DNA of 64,000 nucleotides from positions 1,063,001-1,127,000 of the forward strand of contig JAXDDX010000011.1 of assembly GCA_034670405.1 (NCBI GenBank). Direction: 5' to 3'. This DNA is from Hoplostethus atlanticus. Taxonomy: Eukaryota > Chordata > Actinopteri > Trachichthyiformes > Trachichthyidae. How positions within the stretch are numbered: position 1 is the first letter of the stretch; each line of letters begins with the position of its first letter. Shown here in pieces: positions 1 to 18,542 of this stretch. Below the pieces are notes generated by a model. That model saw only the letters and a list, made by a program, of their open reading frames with translations, was not told where the DNA came from and ran no database searches. Position numbers and translations under genes: made by a program.

Positions 1-1782
1 ACGAGTTGTAGGGGTGAAAATGAGAAATGGGATTCGACCTTAATGTAGAAGAGACTTTGGCATTGTTTCATGAACTGGGTGAAGGGGAATCTGTTGGTGG
101 ACGTTGCAACACGTATTTCCCAGTGGGACCTTTGAGGGAGTAACACAGGGGGCGGAGTCCAGTCGAAGACTGTCGCGGAAGTCATAGAGCTGTACTGCCC
201 GAGATATGTTTGATATCAGTCAGGTGTTTGAAGATACGTCGTTGTTTGTACTTATTGCTATAATCAAACACTTATTGAAACAGTGGAGAAGTGTCAGACT
301 TGAGCGATGTGGACTGGAGCGTGGAGGAGTGTTCGTCTGATTCTGGCTATGAGCCAGAAGTCATCAAATAAAAAAGACCACTGCTTCATTACCGGGCCAC
401 AGAATAGTGTTAGCGGTGCTCTGTAGGCTAGCAAGCCGTGCTCCTAACGTTACCCTGCCAGTCTGCACTGGTGTTAGAGGAGCTGTAACAAGTGCAGCAA
501 CTTCGCTGCTGAACTTTAGTTATATTTTGGTGTCATATGCCATCAAAGGGGGAAAATGCGACATATGCGAAATATGTCAAATGCGGGACTGTCATGCACA
601 AATCAGCCTAAAAACAATGTTGTAACGTTAACTAGCGAAGTAGAGACATCGGCATACTAGCGATTTTTTGTTATGCTTGTTATAAAGAAAAGGTCTATAA
701 TACATTGAAACGACATTAAACTAAGATAATACGATGGTTATAATATTTTTTAAATCTTTATTAACAAAGAAAATACTACATTTGTGGTTTCCTTTTGTTG
801 CTTGTGCAGCGTCCCCCCCATCTTGCTGATGATTGTCGGAGATTTGTCATAACCCTCGGTTTGTAGTGTGCCCCTGAAAAATCTCCGTTTGGAGGGCCAT
901 GTACTTCGCCCTACCCCTCGATCACGATCATAATTCAAATGTATTCAATCACGAACAACAAGGGGATTATTGGCTAAACATGTTATGTTTAATTTACACT
1001 TGGAGTACTGCTACCGGACGCCAAACTCGTCGGGATTAGGGACGTTGAACGCAGCATTGAAATCACACGCTGGTGTGATTGGCTGAACTTGAAAGAGACG
1101 TCTGATAGGCTACAGAGAAAGGCCCTTTAGAACAAATGCATTTGTGAATCTAACCACGTCAGGAAACTCTCAAAAATCCACACACAAATGTAACGAGGTT
1201 CACAACTCGTCTGGAGGTTTCTAAACGCAGATTCGACAATCTGTATATAAATGTAACAACATTTAAATATGTTTTAGATGAACACTGCAGCTGTTTTTAA
1301 CTAAGTATATTTGTGGATTTGTTTTACATTTATATAAAACGAGACGTATTTGTGTGTGCATCGGAAACAGACATTTGTGAACACTAATTTATTTGTGAAC
1401 CTTCTGTCATTTATATATATATATATTTTTTACATTTATATGAAACGATACACATTTGTGTGTGCATTGAAAAATATATTTGTGAACAGAGACATTTATA
1501 TATAAATCACAAAATATATTTGTGAATCGTGTTGTATTCATTTGTGACTATTGAGAGTTAACTGACTCCATAGAGCTCCGTCAACTTTCCCTGGATAAAT
1601 ACAGCCTTACCCTACTATCACCGGGTTTCCCAAAAGCCTATTCATAAACTATATCATTTAGCATTTGGCCCCATGGATTTAGCAACAATGTTGGTAAAGC
1701 CAAAGCATATTTCCACTCTGTATGGAAAGTATTGCTGTCTTGTGTTTTTCAGAAAATAATCAGAAGTAATTCTGTCCTGTAG
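1..1782. other. Non-coding DNA upstream of the first visible acss1 exon
   Basis: No exon of the adjoining acss1-like gene was recognised here, so this is probably intron. Positions 300-375 on the plus strand read as a short acidic, serine-rich stretch ending in a stop, and 750-938 on the minus strand reads as a short basic peptide. Both look like remnants of an old mobile element, but no family could be named. A candidate MITE occupies 1165-1559 and is listed separately. Confidence 0.4.
1165..1559. mobile_element. Candidate MITE with AACTCTCAA/TTGAGAGTT ends and ATTTGTG subterminal repeats
   Basis: The segment opens with AACTCTCAA and closes with its exact reverse complement TTGAGAGTT. Inside, ATTTGTG or its complement CACAAAT recurs roughly ten times. 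A longer degenerate unit, ACATTTATATRAAACGA followed by ATTTGTGTGTGCAT, appears twice (about 1327-1362 and 1432-1470). There is no ORF. Short terminal inverted repeats, many subterminal motif copies and AT-richness suit a non-autonomous DNA transposon of the hAT type. No clear target-site duplication was found, so the family is not assigned. Confidence 0.45.
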
Positions 1783-3623
1783 GAGATGCTGAGGGAGGAT
1801 GTGATGTGTGAGCCAGCAGCCATGGACAGTGAGGACGTGTTATTCCTGCTTTATACATCAGGCAGCACAGGGAAGCCCAAAGGACTGGTCCATACACAGG
1901 CTGGATACCTGCTGTATGCCTCACTCACACACAGGGTAACGTCACGATCACGTCCCTGCATTTGCAAAAAAAGAAAAATTGTAAAACGTAAATGTTATTT
2001 CTTATCACCCATGTGTAGTCATGGTAACAAAGGCCTGTGTTTGACCATCTGTAGAGGAAATCTCATCCTGATTGGGAATTACTGCATAATGGAGCAACCT
2101 CTAGTTTAATGTGGTTAGAAATAAAATAAAATAAATGCTTAACGATGGTATGAAGTATTAATTCCTATCAGTTAAGTTTTTCCTCTTACTGTTTCTTCAC
2201 ATCACGTGTTCACCTCCAACCAACACACTTCTTTCCATAAACGTTCGTCTCATCACTAGTACGTCTTCAACTACCACGATGGAGATGTGTTTGGCTGTGT
2301 CGCTGACATCGGCTGGATAACGGGACACAGTTACTGTGTGTATGGGCCCCTGGCCAACGGGGGAACCACTGTGTTGTTTGAGAGCACTCCCACTTACCCT
2401 GACCCAGGTATGAATGCCAACCGCAGCCTTGAATGTTAGTGGTCATATTAGAAAATGAAAGATTGAAATATTCTTTGTTTGTTGTTTATTTTTGCGCTCT
2501 TGCCATCCAGATAGACTCAAAATCATCAACGTCACAAGATGCATGATAAAAAATGTTCTGTTACTGAAACACAAATGTTTCCCCAGCTGTTGTGTACGTG
2601 TAAAGTGTGTTTCCCCACAACTCCTCAGTGTTCCTCTCCAGTGTAAAGGGCTCAAAGGGTCTCTTGCTCTATGAATAACTGTTTACAATTGAACTTGAAC
2701 TGGCCATACTTTCCATGCTAAAAATAGGTCCTTTAGTATACATATGCATCAGGACCATCATGTGTCTTAGTAGACATCTTGTTATTGTCTCAGGGGGGTT
2801 AGTCTCCACAACACTGGTGAGGGTGAAAGTCCTCTGTGGTTAAAGAAAGTGTCGTTTCCTTCAGCCTGCTGCTCCCATCTTAATCTCAACTTTCAGATTC
2901 TGATTTTAGATTTGCAGCATCATGTCGGTACGTGGGTGAATATCTCCTTGCACCATGTTCTGTTGTTCTCAGGAAGGTACTGGGAGATGGTTCAGAGGCT
3001 TAAGATCAACCAGTTTTATGGGGCTCCGACAGCAATCCGCCTGCTGCTCAAGTATGGAAACCAGTGGGTGCACAAATATGACCGCTCCACCCTCAAAACA
3101 CTGGGCTCTGGTATGCCAACCACGAGGAGTACCTAAAAATATACACACAAGCCTGCTGTAATGTATCTCCAATCTAGCATCCCTGTCAACCCATGGTCAG
3201 AAAATTGCAATTTGGTGTCATGATAGCTGATCACCACATAAGGTTGTAGTACAATTATGTTACTTTCACTCTTATAATGTGCAGTCTGACTTTATTAGTC
3301 AGCTATATTTAGTCAGCTATATTTGGCATATATTTTTCAATTTACCAGTATCTAGAAGGTGTCATGTAAACCAGCTGACATGTACATCAACTTTATACTA
3401 CACAGCGTCATTTAGGAACCCATAATACAGACCACAGTCACACTCAATGTAAAAGTACACTCTAGTAGTGCGATCTGTAGATAATCACCAGGCAAATTCC
3501 CTTCCAGACACGTGTCACATACCTTCATTGAAAGTCAAGCCAGGCATGTGTGTCAGCATGCCTTTGTCATGCACAGTGCCCATAGCAAAGTCCAGCATGC
3601 TACAAGGACATGCACGCACACGC

Positions 3624-3666
<43 letters not shown>

Positions 3667-4622
3667 TTTTTGTTTCAAAGTGTAAAAGGCGTAACTCAGA
3701 CATAGCTGAACAGAAATAATTTATATCCTCCTAACTCGCCCACCATAGATTGCTACTTGTACATAAATACTTGTTAAACCTGTTGACTTTCTCTCAACAA
3801 TACCTCACTGACTTTCAGTCATAACATTTCTCTGCATTGGGCTCAAAGGAAAAATACACAAAAACAACATATGATTATATATATATGACTCAACCTGTTG
3901 TGTTTCGCCAGTGGGTGAGCCCATCAACACCGAGGCATGGGAGTGGTACCACAGAGTGGTTGGGGACGGACGCTGCCCTGTGGTGGACACCTGGTGGCAA
4001 ACAGGTAACTGGTTGTTTCTGTCTTTGAAATGTAGCGTAGTAACTAGAGTAAATGTAATTAGTTACTTCCACCCTTATTGAACCCTGACTGACCCCTGCC
4101 AAACTGCACATGGACTCCAATACAGGCTATACATCAAAATGTGTATTTTGTGCATCAGTGATTCATGCATCTTTTGATATTCATCAAACCAAGTTGTATT
4201 GTGAATATCTGTGACTGCCAATGTTGCAAAACTGGAACAATTCTTGGACTTGAATGTTTATCATTCCTCTACTGTCACACGGTCTTGTCTGCATGTCTGT
4301 ATGTGAGGTTACTAACTATCTTGAAACGTGTCAGCACCAATTAACCAAATCAAATTCCTTGTGCACCCTTTGAACTTGGTGAATGAAAGCGGTCCTGGTT
4401 CTGCTACTGTTTCAATTGGTTCTCTCTGTCTAGTCATTGATTGGTCCCCTGTTAGCATAATGACAATCCCTACATAAAGGACAATTGAGTTCATGAACTT
4501 TTCCTAGAACTCAACCTCTGCAGCAGGCGCTTAAACGGACTATCAGTAAGTCTTAAAGGGGAGAGCAGTCTGGTCCCTCCCTCCAAGAATAACAGTGTAT
4601 GCACAGCAACCACACACATACA

Positions 4623-4664
<42 letters not shown>

Positions 4665-7600
4665 TACATAGAGAGAGGGAATTTTTCTATTCCTTCAGGA
4701 CTCAGGAAACAAACCAGATGTTTTCCTCATAGTGCCAAATATCTGATCTCAGAGCAGCACAGGAAAAGTATGAACTAAATCTGATGGCAACCTTTTTTTC
4801 TTGAATGGTAGTACAATGTTTGATTTTATATATTACAATGTTTCTTTTCATACACTAGCATGTCCTTCATGCATCCTTATCATTCCTACAACTAACAATA
4901 ATTTAAACTGATATTTATTGTGCTTTTGTCTGTGAAAGGCTCACATAAGCCAGTGTATGTTTGGATAGGTTTGTACAGCAGAATGCAGATGTCATGCCAA
5001 AACAGCCATTCGACATAATGGAACAAGGCCGCCTGGAGAGACTCGGTCTGTCTGTCTGATGCAGTTTATAGCGCGATATGAATGTGGCCTATGGTTTGAC
5101 TCATTTCCCAGCATAGACTCTTCATGCAGTTGGCCATGCACAGAAGGAAAATGATTTGTTTGTTAACTAGTCTGATATTGTCTTTCCTTCAGTGATGATC
5201 ATGTCGTCTGATATCAGTGTGAACTAGCGATTGTATGCTAGTAGAAATTAAATTGATAGCATAAATTGTAGATTCATGCTTGTAGCCTTGTAGGGGAATT
5301 GTTCTTTACCCTTTGATAATCTCTGATGTCATTGCAAAATAACCACTCTACCACTAAAGTAGCTTAGGATGGTTTATAATGGCAACGTGTTTTGAAATCA
5401 GCTGATTTTGCTAATAAAATCGATTTTGAGGATGAACACACGACCAGATTGACCCTATGCATTTCATCCTCAATCCCTCCAAATTAGATTGAGTAATGAT
5501 CAAATAGAGCAAAACTATGGTAATTACCGTACGAATGGCAAATATCTAGAATTAATTTGCAATAATTAAACATCCGAGCATCATGAGCTTGACAATTACA
5601 GACACAGATATGACCCAAATACCCTACTTCAGTAAAGGGGATTATGTTGTTATGTTATTTTCCTGGAGCCATGTTTCCAATTAGGAGTAAATGGCATTAT
5701 TCATAATTGCCATTGGTTTGATCTGGGTGCAAGTAGCCCATTTAGAGGGAAAATAAGATTGTGATCTGCTGTTGGCATACGGCCCCCATGTGGGATCACA
5801 CACAACTAGAGGGGCAAGGAAATGCTGCTTAGCACCTAATAGTAAGAATGTAGGATTGAGTGGTCTAATAATTGTTTGATTATTACTTTTTAGCTGTTAT
5901 TTAAGCTGAGAGACTGAAAAGAAAAATAGCCCCAAAAGTGTTGTAGCCTTCATTTGGGTATAGAAGAGAAAGAGATAGTTAAATATAGACTCTAAACTGA
6001 AAAGTGCTCATGATTTGGGGGACTTTAGTCCAGAATTCTCCATTATAGTTGATTTGAATGGGATGCCAGTTGCTAATGCTATTGTGGGATCATCTGTTGT
6101 GTCCTAGTTCTAACGGGTCCCCTCTGCTGCTGCCGTCACCGTTGCCACCAACACCACCAGGCGGATTACCGGGGTCAAACCTAATTGCGTTTAATTTACT
6201 TAGCATGGCCGTAATTCGACAATCGACATCTGTAGTGATGAGAGGGGCTTACGCTGGGCTCACAAGTTGTTTGTTTCCAAAAGGCTTGCAGGTCCCATGG
6301 CTCTGTAATTTACCCTCTCCTGTCACTGTCCCACCACTTTCTCTTTGCCCTCAGCTCCACTGCATCTTTTCTGTTCTTAATGCAAGTTGAAAACAAAGAT
6401 GTTGCTTTAATCCATCCAGTTTATTTTAAATTAGTACTCCTGATTAATACTCCTAGTGCTGCTCAGGTGTGGGCCGATACCTCTGTGATGGAGCTTCAGC
6501 CCTTTATTTAACTATGCATGCTTACAATAACACATGATTTCATTTTCGTTAAGTGCTTCATATATGCTGCATACACTTGGTTTCTCTCCCTTTGCTGTGT
6601 TCTCAGAGACAGGTGGCGTCTGCATTGCCCCGAGGCCATCAGACCCAGATGCAGAGATCATCCCAGGAATGGCTATGAGACCCTTCTTTGGCATCAGGCC
6701 AGTGCTCATGGACAGTGAGGTGTTGTGCTGGTCCCTGGGATTGTGTGTGTGTGTGTTTCTCTGCTCATGTGCAGCATGCCACCCCTCCAAATGTTGGATG
6801 GCTGGGAATGGCCTGTGGCGGTCAGATTGGGATTATAAAATAGACGCCAGCTGTGTCACTTTTGATGCCCACCCTACTCCCACCCCTCTTCCACCCCTCA
6901 ATCCCACCCTGTGTGTGCCAAATGCCCTATTCAAATCTGTCACATTACTGTGTGGCCACTGCAGTTGCTCTTGCTCTAGAAATGCACAGATTGTCCAGAC
7001 AGTTGGAGTGGTGTCTCTGAGCTGATCTGTCTGCCTCCCCCCCAACACACACACACACACACACACACACACATTTTGAGGCAGGCACACAATTCTCAGG
7101 GTTTAATCTGAAATTCAGAGCACTGCAGCTGTGCCTGTTTTCTGTGACTTTGAGAGGAGTATTGCATCACTTTAGTATCCATGTCCTCTAGTGGCTGGAT
7201 CAGAAGGGGATGATGAACGTGTATTGAAACCAATTACAGCGATTACTAAATGTTGGCCTATCATGTTGGTGAAAATGTGAATTAATTACATTGATTATCA
7301 CTCAGTTGATACTTTTTACTTCCTGGTTTTATTCAGGGCAAGGTGCTGACTTCCAACGACACCTCTGGAGCTCTGTGTATAGCCCAGCCATGGCCTGGTA
7401 TGGCCCGCACCATTCACAACAACCACCAGAGATTCATGGAGACCTACTGCCAGCCTTACCCTGGTACGTTACGCTCAGCGACAAACTCATTCTGTCTTCC
7501 TGGAAGTCTTCCCCTTCTCTCTGCTGTCTTATTAGAGACAAAAACTTGAGGAAGTGTTTACTCTTATTTTCAGTTCACATTCTCTGATTCCCTTCATTAT

Positions 7601-9523
7601 TATTCTGATAGGTTACTTTTTTACTGGTGATGGCGCATATCGGTCCAAGGAGGGGTACTACCAGATCATTGGTCGTCTTGATGATGTCATCAATGTGAGC
7701 GGTCACAGGATTGGGACTGCAGAGCTAGAGGATGTACTGGTATGTAAGGCCAATGATTGATTTCTTTTAATGCCTTTTAGCATTTGCTTTATACATTTTG
7801 GCAAATTCAGTTGTTCTACAAAAGGTAACTTTCAAATCCCAACTGCAGTCAGGCCTATTAAAGTTATAAAGGCATGGATCAGGTGTCTAATAGCAATTTG
7901 AATCAGATAGAGGACCAAGGATTGCTAAATTTGACAATTTTGTAGTGTGATGTGCTCTGCCTAGTGTAGGTGTAGTGCAGGTATGGTGTACAGTGTTGAT
8001 GTGGATTTAAAAAAAACAAAGAACAATGGCGAGTGGTCTTTCATTGGTCTGGCAGTTCAGTCATTTAGTGTGTCAGTATTACAGTACATAAATTTGTATT
8101 ATTTACTTGTCAGATCATGCTCCTGTCAGTGACATAGCATCTGAATTTTGTTTTCTTCATTGAGGCCGAAGAAAACAGGCCTTGGTTCTGATTCTTGGTT
8201 CTCTTTGTAGAACATACAAGGTATAAATTGTCCTTAACTGAACTGAAAAGGAAATGATAATCTTCTTCTTGTTCTGTTTTCCATCATGTTGTAATTTGGA
8301 TTCAGTTATTACAGCTGTGACTTTGCTTAAATGTTTTTTTTAAATGGTAAACAAAACTTCTTAATATAGATTCATATGAAAGCAGTTTAAAAAAAACAAC
8401 AACAACATTTAATCTAGCATCAAGTGTTCAGCTGATGCTCATTTTGCCCTCTGTCCCAGAACCAATGCCCTGGGGTGGCTGAGTCTGCTGTCACAGGCTA
8501 CTCACATGACATTAAAGGACAAGGTAAGGAGAAAACCTTTAAAAAGGTACAATCCAGTCCATATTATGTTTACCACATTTGTGAGTCCACTGTGATGAAT
8601 ATTAGTTGATCACAAAGTCAGCAAAGAGTGAAAAACATTCAACATTGATACTGGAGTTGTAGGAACGTGTAATCTCCTACTAGAAAACTTCTGTCTGTGT
8701 GTAGATGGTTTATTATGGTGATTGTGAAATGGGCCATTATTATTACGAACATCAGATTCAGTTTCCGTGGCGTTTCCTCACCATCCCCTCAACTTCGCCT
8801 CACTTTACTCCCACGTTGCAGTGACTAAACAGATTTTTCATGTGGGCGAAGACAGTTCTCTCTTTGCCATTTTAGGTGTGTATGCTTTTGTGGTGCTAAA
8901 GGAAGTGGACGTCCAAGAGGCTGACCTGGCCTGGCAGCTGAGGGACATGGTGTCCAAAAGCATCGCCAAGTACGCCTGTCCTGACTTCATCCAGGTACAG
9001 ACGTCTTTTCACCTAGATCTGAATTACTTTACTGAGAGGACTGATAAATATGAACAGGCTTGACTAAATATTTTTCATGATTATCCCAATAACATTATTA
9101 TATACATGATTATAGTCTGTCATTGTCTTAATTGTTAACTAAAATGCTTCCTATTAAGTTATAAAATTACATAATTACATAAAAATCTCATAGGGCTTGG
9201 TTTTTCAACTGTATAACCACTGGGATCACCTTTGCTCCACTGACTTACAATGGCAAAAAGATGTTTACCCAGTCAAGTCTAACACATCACTAACTCGTCT
9301 TAACAATGGTCCTGTTTTGTATCAACAATTATTTGCAATTTCATAGTTTGTCCAGCATCTGCCGAAGACACGCTCAGGCAAGATAATGCGTCGGGTGTTG
9401 CGGAAGGTGGTGGAGCGCGACTTGGACGGGTTGGGTGACCTCAGCACCCTGGACAACCCCGCTGCAGTTCAGGAGGTCATCCAAGGTCACCGTGATCTCT
9501 GTGGTAAAGAGCAATCGCAATGA
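1783..9523 (+). CDS. acss1: Acetyl-CoA synthetase, mitochondrial type (ACSS1-like), C-terminal 10 exons
   Basis: ACSS1 joins acetate to CoA using ATP in the mitochondrial matrix. Exons read as 1783-1935, 2260-2407, 2973-3110, 3912-4004, 6607-6719, 7337-7463, 7612-7739, 8460-8523, 8876-8994 and 9347-9523. They keep one frame for 419 aa ending at TGA 9521-9523. The first exon holds the AMP-binding P-loop [11 protein letters not shown]. Exon 4 and 5 join to give VDTWWQTETGG, whose tryptophan shapes the acetate pocket. Exon 7 has [10 protein letters not shown] and [10 protein letters not shown]. The last exon has [12 protein letters not shown] with the catalytic lysine controlled by acetylation in this family. 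Wording such as [21 protein letters not shown] is nearer ACSS1 than cytosolic ACSS2. The family is about 690 aa, so the N-terminal 40% lies outside the window. The donor after 6719 (GTGTTG) is weak. Convergent with abcd4. Confidence 0.9.
3613..3664. repeat. (CA)n microsatellite
   Basis: CA dinucleotide run with CG interruptions at its start, in an acss1 intron. Confidence 0.95.
4005..6606. other. Large acss1 intron containing enhancer-like, possibly conserved non-coding DNA
   Basis: This is the longest acss1 intron (2.6 kb). Apart from a microsatellite it holds no repeat I recognise. Two stretches, about 5380-5830 and 6060-6330, are rich in homeodomain-type cores in complex, non-repetitive sequence. 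Examples are CCAATTAGGAG and CATAATTGCCATTG near 5678-5714, and CTAATTGCGTTTAATTTA near 6180-6200. This texture is typical of vertebrate conserved non-coding elements. Conservation cannot be tested here, so the call is an inference. Confidence 0.35.
4611..4661. repeat. (CA)n microsatellite
   Basis: CACACATA units run into a pure CA tract within the large acss1 intron. Confidence 0.95.
7044..7073. repeat. (CA)n microsatellite
   Basis: Pure CA tract after a C-run in an acss1 intron. Confidence 0.9.
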
Positions 9524-9872
9524 TGTGTTTGAAACGTGAGCAATTTGATGGAAGGCAGACAGACTCTTGTCTAGGGAGAATATGGCAGTGGTGATTCCCA
9601 CTAGGTGAATAGTGGGCATCACCACTATTAATTTTTTCATTTTTCTATTAGCCATGTTCAAATGACCTGTACATTCCACTTAACCAGACATGGTTTCTGA
9701 AGATGAAGTGCCATTGTATCAAGAATGTATCAACTCAGTGCTGTAGGTTTTTCTTTATTGTACAAATGAAAATGTTAATGGAATCAGACTTAAAGTGTTC
9801 TTTGTTGTTTGTGTTATTATTATTATTATTGTGCACCGCTCCTGATATAACTAACAAAGAGCTGAGGAACAT

Positions 9873-9906
9873 TATATTTTATTACATTATAATGTAATAA
9901 AATATA
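9873..9906. terminator. 34-bp perfect palindrome carrying AATAAA on both strands
   Basis: The two halves are exactly complementary around the centre at 9889/9890. AATAAA lies at 9896-9901 on the plus strand, and by symmetry at 9878-9883 on the minus strand. The palindrome lies between the convergent acss1 stop (9523) and abcd4 stop (10458), so it could supply polyadenylation signals to both genes. Other AATAAA or TTTATT copies nearby (for example about 9979 plus, 9751 minus) could serve instead. Confidence 0.45.
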
Positions 9907-10311
9907 TAACATTATATATAATATATTTTATTATATTGAGATAGTGATATTTCCGCATAATGATTGTGAATGAAATATAATAAACAATTTTAATATCACC
10001 TAGATAGAAAAACATGATAGAAAAACAACATTTTCATCTTCCCAAGTAACAAACCTAATCCCAACTTTATACAAAACTAACCCTGGATCAGTGTCTAGGG
10101 GACACTTGTAGTTATGGAGAGATATCAGTCAGCCCCGTCCCCTATCATTTTCTTGTCTCTTGTTTCACCAAGTTGGCTAAAAATACATTCTCTGTTCACA
10201 AAGGCGTGGAAAGGGAGGGAAACACACATATACACAAATCGGCTGTGTACTGTTGGCCACTAGGCACCTCCAGTGGAGTGGTTGTGGATTAAGTACCCTG
10301 CTCAAGAGCAC

Positions 10312-10404
10312 TTCCACACTAGTTGTTGAGGAACAGGAGGTAAACAAGAAACACTCCTGTTCCTCAACAACTAGTGTGGAACAGGAGTGTTTCTTGTTTA
10401 CCTC
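10312..10404. repeat. Interleaved double inverted repeat (A-B-A'-B')
   Basis: Arms 10312-10339 and 10354-10381 are perfect 28-bp reverse complements with a 14-nt loop. Arms 10337-10363 and 10378-10404 are perfect 27-bp reverse complements, also with a 14-nt loop. The middle part is shared, so the two hairpins exclude each other. The block lies in the SINE body, 54 bp past the abcd4 stop codon in the transcribed direction, so probably in the abcd4 3' UTR. Confidence 0.95.
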
Positions 10405-10457
10405 TCCCACACAGATTTGTCTGGCATGTCCAGGGGTTCAGAGCAGTGACCCTCCAG

Positions 10458-18542
<8,085 letters not shown>

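Noticed and set aside
407..938. Small ORFs at 407-625 (plus) and 750-938 (minus)
   Set aside because: No recognised domain, no splice context and no match to acss1; possibly old mobile-element debris.
3515..3719. ORFs on both strands across a CA microsatellite
   Set aside because: They are open only because CA/TG repeats lack stops. The same holds for ORFs at 52085-52336, 55534-55931, 59133-59454 and 63458-63709.
6534..7025. 163-codon ORF over an acss1 exon
   Set aside because: It is a different frame from the acss1 exon at 6607-6719 and reads into the intron.
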